From contig JAFDZL010000003.1 of assembly GCA_018266935.1 (NCBI GenBank), positions 1 to 37,559 on the forward strand: a stretch of 37,559 nt of DNA. The letters run 5' to 3'. The notes beneath the pieces were generated by a model. That model ran no database searches and was not told the DNA's origin. It saw only the letters and a program-made list of their open reading frames with translations. Shown piece by piece: positions 16,573-24,466 of the stretch; positions within the stretch are counted from its first letter, which is position 1, and each line of letters begins with the position of its first letter. The DNA comes from Bacteroidota bacterium. GTDB lineage: Bacteria > Bacteroidota > Bacteroidia > Sphingobacteriales > Sphingobacteriaceae. The position numbers were made by a program, and so were the translations under genes.

Positions 16573-16776
16573 ATGAGCGACAGAAAAAGAGATACCGGTA
16601 TCATTTACATGATACTTGGCATATATTCCCTGCTGGTAAGCTGGTATTACAATCATTCGATCATTTTGCTGATCATTTGCTGGATATTCTGGCCGATCTA
16701 CCTGCTTTATGAAGTTTTATCAGGCCACCTCTCACATGGCATGTGGAAGACTATACCGCTGTCTTATTTCAAATAG
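16573..16776 (+). CDS. Small two-helix membrane protein
   Basis: Unrecognised 67-residue protein with two hydrophobic segments: IIYMILGIYSLLVSWYY (residues ~10-26) and ILLIICWIFWPIYLLYEVL (~31-49). The N-terminus MSDRKRDTG is charged, so it should face the cytoplasm. The stop codon ends one base before the ATG of the following flavin-barrel gene, which suggests translational coupling and a shared transcript. Small proteins with this arrangement (short loop, Trp-rich second helix) are common in Bacteroidota genomes without known function. Confidence 0.68.
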   Translation: MSDRKRDTGIIYMILGIYSLLVSWYYNHSIILLIICWIFWPIYLLYEVLSGHLSHGMWKTIPLSYFK

Positions 16777-16777
16777 T

Positions 16778-17335
16778 ATGGCCAAATTCTTCGAAAGTAT
16801 TCTGCCCCAGCACCGCGAATTCATCGAAAAGCAGAAGATATTTTTTGTAAGCAGCGCGCCTTTAAGCGCTGAAGGGCATGTGAACCTGTCGCCTAAAGGG
16901 ATTGATAGCTTCAGGATATTGGGAGACAATCAGGTGGCTTACATGGATATTGTTGGCAGCGGCAACGAAACCTCGGCTCACCTGGTCGAGAACGGCCGTA
17001 TGACTATCATGTTTTGCGCATTCGAAGGACCGCCGAATATCCTGCGGCTTTACGGTAACGGTCATACAGTTTTGCCGGGCAGCGCGGAATGGGATTTGCT
17101 GGTTGACCGTTTTAAATTGCATATTTCCACGCGGCAGATCATCGTGGCCGATGTGAACATGGTACAAACTTCCTGCGGGTACGGCGTACCATATTATGAA
17201 TACCTTGGCGAACGCGACCAGGCCGAAAAATGGGCCGCTCATAAAGGTCCGGATGGCCTCGAGGCCTATAAAAAGGAAAAGAACCAGGTTAGCATCGATG
17301 GCCTGCCGAGCGCACTTTACAACACTTTCGGATAA
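16778..17335 (+). CDS. Pyridoxamine 5'-phosphate oxidase-family flavin protein
   Basis: A 185-residue cytoplasmic split-barrel protein of the pyridoxamine-phosphate-oxidase-like family, which binds FMN, F420 or heme. Seen: the N-terminal helix FFESILPQHREFIEKQKIFFV, then SAPLSAEGHVNLSPKGIDSF (substrate/flavin loop), NETSAHLVENGRMTIMFCAF and ILRLYGNGHTVLPGS, the core strands. The C-terminal QTSCGYGVPYYEYLGER is a recurrent ending in this subfamily. It is longer than the YhbP-like gene at 2259 and belongs to a different branch. It starts one base after the small membrane protein gene. The reaction is not predictable; true pyridoxine oxidase activity is unlikely given the missing phosphate-binding pattern. 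Confidence 0.85.
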   Translation: MAKFFESILPQHREFIEKQKIFFVSSAPLSAEGHVNLSPKGIDSFRILGDNQVAYMDIVGSGNETSAHLVENGRMTIMFCAFEGPPNILRLYGNGHTVLPGSAEWDLLVDRFKLHISTRQIIVADVNMVQTSCGYGVPYYEYLGERDQAEKWAAHKGPDGLEAYKKEKNQVSIDGLPSALYNTFG

Positions 17336-17364
17336 AGATCAATTTTCTTTCGGGCGGAAAATCT

Positions 17365-17372
17365 TATATTTC
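17365..17372 (+). promoter_or_regulatory. Candidate -7 element for the rhamnosidase gene
   Basis: TATATTTC, one mismatch from TAnnTTTG, 19 bp before the ATG at 17392. No convincing -33 TTG was found. Confidence 0.35.
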
Positions 17373-17391
17373 GTTTCATAAACCTGCTGTT

Positions 17392-19788
17392 ATGAAACTT
17401 CGCCTGCTTATTTCAGCCGCGCTGCTGCTTTGCCTGTTCACGTCGAATCGCGCTTCGGCACAAAAGGATTCCGTGGACAGAAAACCCTGGAATGCACATT
17501 GGATCGACGTGCCCGGGCAGGAAAAGGACTATGAATATTGCCTGTTCCGCAAAACGGTCAATCTCGGCTCAAAACCATCATCATTCGTTGTAAAAGTATC
17601 CGGCGATAACCGCTACAAGCTGTTCGTGAATGGGAAATTGGTGTCGATCGGTCCGGCGCGGGGTGATTTTTATCACTGGAACTATGAGACGGTTGACCTG
17701 GCGCCCTACCTGCAGGCAGGTGATAACGTGTTAAGCGCCATCGTAGTGAATGAAGGATCCTGGCGGCCCGTGGCGCAAATGTCGTACGGCACGGGTTTTA
17801 TTTTGCAGGGAGCAACCCCGGCGGAAGAAATAGCCAATACCAACAAAAGCTGGAAATGCCTGCGAGATTCTGCTTATAGCCCGCTGGACGTGTTGATCGT
17901 TTACAGCTATTATGTAGCAGGCCCCGGTGAACAGGTGGATATGAAATTGCAGCCTAAAAACTGGCAAGTGGCCGGTTTTGATGATAGTGCATGGCCAAAC
18001 GCTAACCAACTAGGGAAAGGATACCCTAAAGGGCAATTCAATTTCGACGATGGTCGTGAATTGGTTCCATCGCCTATACCCGCGCGCCAAATGGTGATGC
18101 AGCGGCTGAAAACTGTGCGCAAAGCGGACGGCGTAAGTTTGCCTTCGGCGTTTCCTGCCCAGGAAGGGGCAGTTACAATCCCCGCCAATACCAAAGTGAC
18201 GATCTTATTAGATCAAACCTACCTCACGAATGCTTATCCGACCATCATTTTCAGCAAAGGCAAAGGCGCGGGTATATCCATGAGCTACGCCGAAGGCTTG
18301 TATATCATTGAACCGGGTAATAAAAATTGGCGCGCTCAGGAACGGAAGGGTAACCGTAACGAGATCGAAGGTAAACGATTTGTCGGACGAAAAGACAGCA
18401 TTATCAGCGACGGCAATGGTAAGCAGCAGTTTACGCCATTCAACTGGCGGACTTACCGTTATTTGCAGCTGATCGTTCAGACTAAAGATGAGCCTCTCGT
18501 TATTGACGACTTGTACGGCACTGCCACAGGATATCCATTTAAGTATAACGCGACATTCGAATCGGAAAACAAGCAACTGGATACCATTTTGCAGATCGGC
18601 TGGCATACCGCACGCCTGTGTTCATGGGAAACTTATATGGATTGCCCGTATTACGAGCAATTGCAGTACATCGGCGATACGCGCATTCAGGCTATGGTGT
18701 CTTATTACGACAGCGGCGACGACAGGCTTGGGCGGAATGCTATTGCGTTGCTCGACCACTCGCGGTTAGCTGAAGGAATAACGGAAAGCCGTTTTCCGAC
18801 ATCCGTCCGGCAGTTGATCCCCACCTTTTCATTGTGGTGGATAGGCATGCTCCACGACTATTATATGTACCGCAACGACAACCGTTTTGTCGCAGATAAA
18901 TTACCGGGCGAACGGCAGGTTCTTGGCTTTTTCAATCGATACCAGCAGGCCGACGGTTCGCTGAAGAACGCGCCATATTGGGAATTTATCGACTGGGCCA
19001 ACGGCAAAGGCTGGGATGGCGGCACTCCGCCGATAGGGGCGAATGGCAATTCGTCGATACTGGATATGCAGCTGCTTTGGGCCTATCAAACAGCGGCTGA
19101 ACTCGAGAGCCATCTGGGTAGTAAAGAGCTAACCGCGGAATATGAAAAACGCGCGGCACAACTGAAACAAACCATTCGCGCCAAATACTGGGTACCGGCC
19201 AGGAGTATATATGCTGACAGGCCCGAGAAAGATGTATTCTCGCAACATGCCAATGCGTTGGCCATCCTGACGGGGGTCGCCGAAGGTGAGCAGGCTAAAA
19301 CTATCGCGCATAAACTGCTTACCGACACTTCGCTGGTGCAGGCGTCCATTTATTTCAAATATTATGTTTACCAGGCGTTGGTAAAAATGGGTATTGGTAA
19401 CGAGTATGTCAACTGGCTGGGCATCTGGCGCGACAACATCAAAATGGGTATGACCACCTGGGCCGAAATGTCTGACATCAGCGCATCAAGGTCCGACTGC
19501 CACGCCTGGGGGTCGAGCCCGAATATCGAGTTATTCCGCACGGTTCTGGGGATCAACAGCGGTGCGCCCGGCTTCAAGGTCGTGAGACTAGAGCCCCATT
19601 TAGGTGCTCTGACGCATATCGGTGGATCGATTCCGCACCCGGCCGGTACCGTAGCGGTTCGGTATGATAAACAAGGCGACGGCAAATGGAAGATCAGCGT
19701 AACGTTACCCGGCAAAACGACAGGTATGCTGTATTGGATGGGCAAAGCATATCCCTTGAAACCCGGCGGGAACGAAATGATATTATAA
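17392..19788 (+). CDS. Secreted alpha-L-rhamnosidase, GH78
   Basis: A 798-residue exported glycosidase that removes terminal alpha-L-rhamnose from plant or bacterial glycans. Signal peptide ~1-23 (ending ASAQ). Residues ~50-150 form the N-terminal carbohydrate-binding-like domain (VSGDNRYKLFVNGKLVSIGP). An (alpha/alpha)6 barrel follows, with SWETYMDCPYYEQLQYIGDT (~411-430) matching the GH78 segment that carries the acidic catalytic residue, and TTWAEMSD...DCHAWGSSPNIE (~687-710) holding the second acid. The C-terminal beta-sandwich contains GIPHPAG-like GSIPHPAGTVAVRYD. No SusC/SusD pair or other glycosidases adjoin it, so it is not in a classical utilisation locus; a cardiolipin synthase gene follows by 13 bp. 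Confidence 0.9.
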   Translation: MKLRLLISAALLLCLFTSNRASAQKDSVDRKPWNAHWIDVPGQEKDYEYCLFRKTVNLGSKPSSFVVKVSGDNRYKLFVNGKLVSIGPARGDFYHWNYETVDLAPYLQAGDNVLSAIVVNEGSWRPVAQMSYGTGFILQGATPAEEIANTNKSWKCLRDSAYSPLDVLIVYSYYVAGPGEQVDMKLQPKNWQVAGFDDSAWPNANQLGKGYPKGQFNFDDGRELVPSPIPARQMVMQRLKTVRKADGVSLPSAFPAQEGAVTIPANTKVTILLDQTYLTNAYPTIIFSKGKGAGISMSYAEGLYIIEPGNKNWRAQERKGNRNEIEGKRFVGRKDSIISDGNGKQQFTPFNWRTYRYLQLIVQTKDEPLVIDDLYGTATGYPFKYNATFESENKQLDTILQIGWHTARLCSWETYMDCPYYEQLQYIGDTRIQAMVSYYDSGDDRLGRNAIALLDHSRLAEGITESRFPTSVRQLIPTFSLWWIGMLHDYYMYRNDNRFVADKLPGERQVLGFFNRYQQADGSLKNAPYWEFIDWANGKGWDGGTPPIGANGNSSILDMQLLWAYQTAAELESHLGSKELTAEYEKRAAQLKQTIRAKYWVPARSIYADRPEKDVFSQHANALAILTGVAEGEQAKTIAHKLLTDTSLVQASIYFKYYVYQALVKMGIGNEYVNWLGIWRDNIKMGMTTWAEMSDISASRSDCHAWGSSPNIELFRTVLGINSGAPGFKVVRLEPHLGALTHIGGSIPHPAGTVAVRYDKQGDGKWKISVTLPGKTTGMLYWMGKAYPLKPGGNEMIL

Positions 19789-19801
19789 GCGAAATTGACC
19801 A

Positions 19802-21244
19802 ATGGATTGGGAATTAGTCGGCACCATCATTTACATCGTTATCATCGTAGCGACGTGCCTGCATATCGTTTCCAATATCCATTCCACAGAAAAGGCGTTG
19901 GCCTATATGCTGGTGACTATCTTTGTGCCATTCCTCGGTATAGCTATTTATTTCGCCTTTGGCCTTGATTACCGCAAAAACAAGCTTTACAGTAAAAAGA
20001 TCGTAACAGACAAGACTATCCGTGAAGAGCTGCAGCGCCGGATCAAACTTGAATCGGAAAAAGCCTGGAGTTCGCCCGAGCCGGTCATTCAACGGCATAA
20101 GAAACTGGCACTTTACCTGCTGAACGACGGCATGAGCCCCTTGTCGGGCAATAACGAGGTTAAGCTGCTCGTCAATGGCGAACAGAAATTTCCCGAAGTG
20201 CTGGAAGCCCTGCACAATGCCCGGCATCATATCCATATCCAGTATTATATTTTCGAAGACGGAGAGATAGCGGACCAGATCAAAGATGTGCTGATACAAA
20301 AAGCGCGTGAAGGCGTGCAGGTCAGGTTTATTTACGACGACTTTGGCAGCCGGTCGATCCGCAAAGCCTTTGTCGATGAACTGCGAGCCAATGGCGTTGA
20401 AGCTTACCCATTTTATAAAGTTTTATTTATCCTGCTTGCCAACAGGGTAAATTACCGCAATCACCGGAAAATAATCATTGTGGATGGCTGCGTTGGATTT
20501 ACAGGCGGCATCAACGTGAGCGACAGATACGTTAATAAGCCGGGGCAGTTGTACTGGCGCGATACACACGTAAAGATTACCGGGCCGGGGGTCTATTATC
20601 TCCAATATTTGTTCATTTGCGACTGGAACTTTTGTTCGGGCAAACGCCTGAAATTGCATCCGGATTATTTCTGTGCAACACCCGATGCTAAGGGCAAAGC
20701 CATCGTACAGATCGCTGCCAGCGGGCCCGATTCAGATCATCCGACGCTGATGTTTTCGATGGAACAGGCCATCAGCCTGACCGAAAAGGAATTGCTGATC
20801 ACCACGCCATATTTTATCCCCGGCCAAAAGATCATGGATGCTTTGGTAGTTGCAGCGATGAGCGGCGTGCAGATCAAATTGCTCGTTCCAGGAGAGTCTG
20901 ATTCAGCATTTATTAATATGGCCGCCCGTTCGTACTATAGCGAACTGATGGAAGCGGGCGTGGAGATATATCAATATAAAAAGGGTTTTATCCATGCTAA
21001 AACCGTGGTGTCAGATGGCGAATTGGCCATTGTCGGTACGGCAAATATGGATAACCGCAGTTTCGAAATGAATTTCGAAGTGATCAGTATGATATACGAC
21101 CCGGAAACGGCCAAAGAATTAAGGGACATTTTTTACGGCGACCTGAAGCATTCGGTGAAGATCAGCTTAAAGTCATGGAAAAAACGTCCCTTTTACAAAA
21201 GATTGCCCGAGCGGCTGGTCAGGCTATTTTCACCTTTACTTTGA
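19802..21244 (+). CDS. cls: Cardiolipin synthase (phospholipase D superfamily)
   Basis: A 480-residue inner-membrane enzyme joining two phosphatidylglycerols into cardiolipin and glycerol. Two N-terminal transmembrane helices (residues ~5-25 and ~36-55, the latter VPFLGIAIYFAFGLDYRKNK as in ClsA) precede two PLD domains. Each has an HKD motif: NHRKIIIVDGCVGFTGGIN (~220) and FIHAKTVVSDGELAIVGTAN (~396). Length matches ClsA-type enzymes. It lies 13 bp after the rhamnosidase gene, perhaps co-transcribed without functional link. Its stop TGA and the convergent YbjQ stop sit back to back in a single TGATCA. Identification is firm. Confidence 0.94.
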   Translation: MDWELVGTIIYIVIIVATCLHIVSNIHSTEKALAYMLVTIFVPFLGIAIYFAFGLDYRKNKLYSKKIVTDKTIREELQRRIKLESEKAWSSPEPVIQRHKKLALYLLNDGMSPLSGNNEVKLLVNGEQKFPEVLEALHNARHHIHIQYYIFEDGEIADQIKDVLIQKAREGVQVRFIYDDFGSRSIRKAFVDELRANGVEAYPFYKVLFILLANRVNYRNHRKIIIVDGCVGFTGGINVSDRYVNKPGQLYWRDTHVKITGPGVYYLQYLFICDWNFCSGKRLKLHPDYFCATPDAKGKAIVQIAASGPDSDHPTLMFSMEQAISLTEKELLITTPYFIPGQKIMDALVVAAMSGVQIKLLVPGESDSAFINMAARSYYSELMEAGVEIYQYKKGFIHAKTVVSDGELAIVGTANMDNRSFEMNFEVISMIYDPETAKELRDIFYGDLKHSVKISLKSWKKRPFYKRLPERLVRLFSPLL

Positions 21245-21574
21245 TCAGGCAGGTTCAACCACTACGGCCGTGCCATAGGCAAGGACTTCGGTAACACCCT
21301 GCATTACTTCGTTGGCATCATAACGCATATTGATGATGGCGTTAGCGCCCATCACCTGTGCGTGTTGCATCATCAACTGATAAGCTTCTTCACGCGCGTT
21401 CTCGCAGAGCTCGACATAAATAGAAAGCCTGCCGCCAAACAGCGACTGGAAGCCGCCGGCGATGTTGCCCAGCGCGCTCCGGCTTCGAACAGTAATGCCG
21501 CGCACTAAACCTAATTGTTTTACTACTTTATAACCCTCCAGGCTGATGCTGGTGGTAACGAATGTGTGGTCCAT
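21245..21574 (-). CDS. YbjQ family (UPF0145) heavy-metal-binding-domain-like protein
   Basis: A 109-residue cytoplasmic protein of the YbjQ family, which forms pentameric beta/alpha rings; its function is unknown despite the heavy-metal-binding name. Seen: VTTSISLEGYKVVKQLGLVRGITVRS, a central helix NAREEAYQLMMQHAQVMGAN, and AIINMRYDANEV, the usual core ending in AYGTAVVV. Length and start (ATG at 21574) match the family. It is convergent and directly abutting with cardiolipin synthase, with no room for a separate terminator between stops. The 145 bp upstream holds a repeat tract described separately. Confidence 0.88.
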   Translation of the reverse strand: MDHTFVTTSISLEGYKVVKQLGLVRGITVRSRSALGNIAGGFQSLFGGRLSIYVELCENAREEAYQLMMQHAQVMGANAIINMRYDANEVMQGVTEVLAYGTAVVVEPA

Positions 21575-21629
21575 TTTTTGAGTTTAGGAATTGGATGAAT
21601 AAGACGGTTAATTGTTACCAAAGATAGGG

Positions 21630-21716
21630 GAATTTCGGATTTCGGATTTTCAAATTCGGATTTACGATTTACCAGCTATCCAAATCGTAAATCGTAATTC
21701 TAAAATCGTAAATAAT
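21630..21716. repeat. Intergenic degenerate word tract with inverted core (ATTTCGG class)
   Basis: Left half repeats ATTTCGG/ATTTACG 7-mers; right half repeats the complement CGTAAAT. They meet as a perfect 11-bp inverted repeat, ATTTACGATTT (21660-21670) and AAATCGTAAAT (21682-21692), with an 11-nt loop. It lies between the GNAT stop and the YbjQ start. Confidence 0.65.
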
Positions 21717-21719
21717 TAA

Positions 21720-22475
21720 TCAGCCTTTAATTTCACCCGAAAGCATATAGCCCGCGATCTTTAGCCCGCCCTTCAGCAAAGTAGCTTTAGAAGCTTTGTT
21801 GGTGATGTTGCAGCGTGCTGCCGGTATGCGGCCGGCCTCGTAGCAAACTTTTCTCACTTCCTGTATCAAATAGCTGCCATAGCCTTTCCGCCGCTGGTCT
21901 TCGCGGACCTCCATATACAGATCGGCAAAGGGCTTATTGTAATGCAGGAGGAATCCGCCCGTAGCAACCACTTCGCCATCGACTTCTAAAACATGACTGC
22001 CTTCGGGTTCGGAATTGTGTTTGAATACATTGTCGCCTTCATGCCATTCGCGGAACAAAGCGCCGGGCAAATCAAGCGTGGTGACCGGCCCGTCTTCAAA
22101 AAGCATCACATCGGAAGATATCTTCATCGCGAACTCGTAAAGCATCGATGTTATCAAAACCGAATTGCTCTGGCATTCGATAAAGGTCGCTTTTGAGGTT
22201 TTTATCAGTTGCCGGAAGATCTCGCTTGAACGGCTCCGCCAGGCGGGCAAAAGGTAGAACTCAAATATGGCATCGCGTTGCGACAGGTCTTCTTTTCCTT
22301 TTACCGAACCGTAGCCGATCGCTGTATCAACTGATCTGATCAAATAGGAATCGCTCCAGCCCCGCTCGTGGCAGGCATTGTACCGCACCTGGAAATTATT
22401 TTCCTGCAGGAACAATGCCCTTAACGGCAATATTTCATCAAGTTTTACTTTGGTGACACGGAAACTCATCGTCAC
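21720..22475 (-). CDS. GNAT-family N-acetyltransferase
   Basis: A 251-residue cytoplasmic protein with a GNAT fold in its C-terminal half: VVATGGFLLHYNKPFADLYM then VREDQRRKGYGSYLIQEVRK, the acetyl-CoA pyrophosphate loop (R/Q-x-x-G-x-G/A type). The N-terminal ~120 residues are a divergent second GNAT-like or regulatory region, including FEFYLLPAWRSRSSEIFRQL. Two starts are possible (ATG 22475 or 22469); MSFRVTKVKLDE from 22469 looks more natural. Acceptor substrate is unknown. It is followed by a repeat tract and shares orientation with the M20 deacylase gene upstream, 32 bp away, so the two may be co-transcribed. Confidence 0.78.
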   Translation of the reverse strand: MTMSFRVTKVKLDEILPLRALFLQENNFQVRYNACHERGWSDSYLIRSVDTAIGYGSVKGKEDLSQRDAIFEFYLLPAWRSRSSEIFRQLIKTSKATFIECQSNSVLITSMLYEFAMKISSDVMLFEDGPVTTLDLPGALFREWHEGDNVFKHNSEPEGSHVLEVDGEVVATGGFLLHYNKPFADLYMEVREDQRRKGYGSYLIQEVRKVCYEAGRIPAARCNITNKASKATLLKGGLKIAGYMLSGEIKG

Positions 22476-22507
22476 CTAAGATAAATATATCTTTCGGACT
22501 TCCCGAC

Positions 22508-23572
22508 TCAAACAATCTTTTCCAGCATCTGAATATACAGGTCGATCCCTTCCCTGATCTCATCAAGGTAAACGAATTCGTCGGCTGTATGAGACCGGGC
22601 TGAATCGCCGGGGCCAACTTTGAGCGACTGGATATCTAATAATGACTGGTCGGAAGTAGTAGGAGACCCATAGGTAGTTCGACCCAATGCTAACCCCGCT
22701 TGCACTATCGGATGGTTCTTTTCAATTTTTGAAGGTTTCAGGCGGATGGAACGAGGCGTTACATCTGATTGCACATGCTGGTGAATGATTCCCAGAACTT
22801 CCTCGTTGCGGTAGGCATCGGTCACCCTTACATCAACCGTGAACGCGCAACTTGCCGGGACCACATTATGTTGGGAGCCTGCGTTGATGATAGTAACCGA
22901 CATTTTAACCGGGCCGAACAATTCAGATTCAACCGGGAAACGATAGGTGCGAAACCAGTCGATGTCTTCTATCGCTTTATAAATGGCGTTCACGCCTTCT
23001 TCACGTGCCGCATGACCCGATTTGCCGTGCGCAACACAATCTAACACCATTAATCCTTTTTCGGCGATGGCCAGTTGCATTTGTGTAGGTTCGCCTACAA
23101 TGCCGAAATCCAGTTTGCCCAGGTCGGGTATGATCAACTCCAGCCCGTTCACGCCGGAGATCTCTTCTTCGGCAGTTGTCGCGAGGCAGAAGTTGTATTT
23201 CAGGTTCTGCCTATCATAAAAGTATAGGAAAGTATGGATCAGCGACACCAGGCAGCCGCCGGCATCATTGCTCCCCAGGCCGTACAATTTTCCGTCTTCA
23301 ATTTTCGCGTCGAATGGGTCACGGGTGTAGCCGGTGTTGGGCTTCACCGTATCATGGTGCGAATTGAGCAGGATGGTAGGTTTCGCGGGATCAAAGTACT
23401 TGTTCCATGCCCAAATGTTGTTCTTTTTGCGATGAGTGACGATGCCTTTACTCTTCAGGTATTGTTCGAGCAGGTCGGCGGTTTTATCCTCCTCCCGGCT
23501 AAACGAGGGTATTGCAATCAGTTGCCGCAATAGATCGATAGCCTGCTGGTATAGTTCGTTTATGTCGGTCAT
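22508..23572 (-). CDS. M20-family deacylase, acetyl/succinyl-ornithine deacetylase-like
   Basis: A 354-residue zinc hydrolase resembling ArgE-type enzymes that remove an acyl group from N-acyl-ornithine or N-acyl-citrulline in arginine synthesis; in Bacteroidota the acyl group may be succinyl. Metal and catalytic residues are visible: LLNSHHDTVKP (~68-78), YGLGSNDAGGCL (~94-105) with the bridging Asp, ATTAEEEISGVNG (~129-141) with the Glu pair, GEPT (~158) and a C-terminal SHTADEFV. The dimerisation insert spans ~180-290. No other arg gene is in the window, so pathway assignment rests on sequence alone; a dipeptidase role is possible. A perfect -7 box (CAAAAGTA on the plus strand at 23583) lies just upstream. 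Confidence 0.85.
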   Translation of the reverse strand: MTDINELYQQAIDLLRQLIAIPSFSREEDKTADLLEQYLKSKGIVTHRKKNNIWAWNKYFDPAKPTILLNSHHDTVKPNTGYTRDPFDAKIEDGKLYGLGSNDAGGCLVSLIHTFLYFYDRQNLKYNFCLATTAEEEISGVNGLELIIPDLGKLDFGIVGEPTQMQLAIAEKGLMVLDCVAHGKSGHAAREEGVNAIYKAIEDIDWFRTYRFPVESELFGPVKMSVTIINAGSQHNVVPASCAFTVDVRVTDAYRNEEVLGIIHQHVQSDVTPRSIRLKPSKIEKNHPIVQAGLALGRTTYGSPTTSDQSLLDIQSLKVGPGDSARSHTADEFVYLDEIREGIDLYIQMLEKIV

Positions 23573-23582
23573 GGATGAGCAG

Positions 23583-23590
23583 CAAAAGTA
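23583..23590 (-). promoter_or_regulatory. Candidate -7 element of the M20 deacylase gene
   Basis: Minus-strand TACTTTTG, a full match to TAnnTTTG, 10 bp before the ATG. No -33 TTG at the usual distance. Confidence 0.35.
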
Positions 23591-23651
23591 AATGTTTTTA
23601 GAGAAGTAGCTGTATAAGCCGTGCCGCTCGCAGCAATTTTACATTCGGATT

Positions 23652-23672
23652 TAGGTTTGTCTGTTATATTTG
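23652..23672 (+). promoter_or_regulatory. Two candidate -7 elements of the basic-secretory-protein gene
   Basis: TAGGTTTG (23652-23659) and TATATTTG (23665-23672), both full matches to TAnnTTTG, lie just before the ATG at 23679. Use of the second would give an almost leaderless mRNA. Confidence 0.4.
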
Positions 23673-23678
23673 CAGTCT

Positions 23679-24344
23679 ATGAAAAAATATATCCTTATCT
23701 CGATTGCTTTCCTCGCCGGATTTTCTGCGAAAGCGCAAACCTTAAGCGTGCTTAAAAGGGACGGTTATGAGCTTACGTTCTTTAACCAGGACAAGACTTT
23801 AGACACCGCCCTGCAAACCCGTATGATCAATACTTTTTTCAAGGTCTATCCCGAACTTGCCACCGAATATAACCCACGAACGCTGAAAGAAGTGATGATA
23901 ACGATCGATACAGCGTACAAAGGCGTTGCGGCGACGGATAATGGCAAGGTCACCATCAGCTCGGCCTGGATGCATAAACATCCCGAGGACATCGACGTGA
24001 TCACGCACGAGGTAATGCATATTGTGCAGGACTACGGTGATAGTGTTGGCCCAGGTTGGTTAACGGAAGGCATCGCCGATTATGCGCGTTATAAATTTGG
24101 TGTGAACAACGCTGCCGCAAACTGGTCGTTACCGGCTTACAAGTCAACTCAAAACTACGACAACGCTTATCGCGTCACTGCGCGCTTCCTGCTTTGGATT
24201 GAAGAAAAAGTAAAGCCTGGCGTCGTCAGGACGCTTGATTTCCAATTGCGGACGCACAGCTTTACCAACAATAGCTGGAAACAAATGACCGGCAAAGACT
24301 TAGACGAACTGTGGAAAGCATACGCTGAAAAGCCGGAGGTTTAA
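23679..24344 (+). CDS. Basic secretory protein family, putative secreted metallopeptidase
   Basis: A 221-residue exported protein. From the ATG at 23679 the N-terminus MKKYILISIAFLAGFSAKAQ is a clear signal peptide; the frame extends three codons further up to a TTG that is less likely. The core has the zincin motif HEVMHIVQDY (His at ~109, Glu110, His113) and GWLTEGIADYARYKFG about 20 residues later, with the third ligand candidate. This is the plant BSP / bacterial DUF-type family (Pfam Basic secretory protein), probably protease-like, without proven substrate. C-terminal VKPGVVRTLDFQLR and TGKDLDELWKAYAE are also family traits. It is a single gene divergent from the M20 deacylase. Confidence 0.88.
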   Translation: MKKYILISIAFLAGFSAKAQTLSVLKRDGYELTFFNQDKTLDTALQTRMINTFFKVYPELATEYNPRTLKEVMITIDTAYKGVAATDNGKVTISSAWMHKHPEDIDVITHEVMHIVQDYGDSVGPGWLTEGIADYARYKFGVNNAAANWSLPAYKSTQNYDNAYRVTARFLLWIEEKVKPGVVRTLDFQLRTHSFTNNSWKQMTGKDLDELWKAYAEKPEV

Positions 24345-24370
24345 CTTGTAATAGCTGACCGCCATGCTCT

Positions 24371-24411
24371 GACATCCGACCTCCGATTTCCGACCTCGGA
24401 TTTCGGACATC
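24371..24411. repeat. Intergenic degenerate word tract (TCCGA/TCGGA class)
   Basis: Four or five copies of CCGA spaced by CCTC or TTTC, beginning GACATCCGACCTCC and ending in the near complement TTCGGACATC, so the ends can pair. It is between the BSP-like gene and the amidase gene. Confidence 0.55.
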
Positions 24412-24466
24412 TTGTTTAATTCTTTAAAAATCCGTTACTTGTGTTGCTTAATCCATTTCAGGTAAT

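Noticed and set aside
17392-19788. Polysaccharide utilisation locus around the rhamnosidase
   Set aside because: No SusC, SusD, sigma/anti-sigma or hybrid sensor gene and no other glycosidase nearby; the esterase is 14 kb away.
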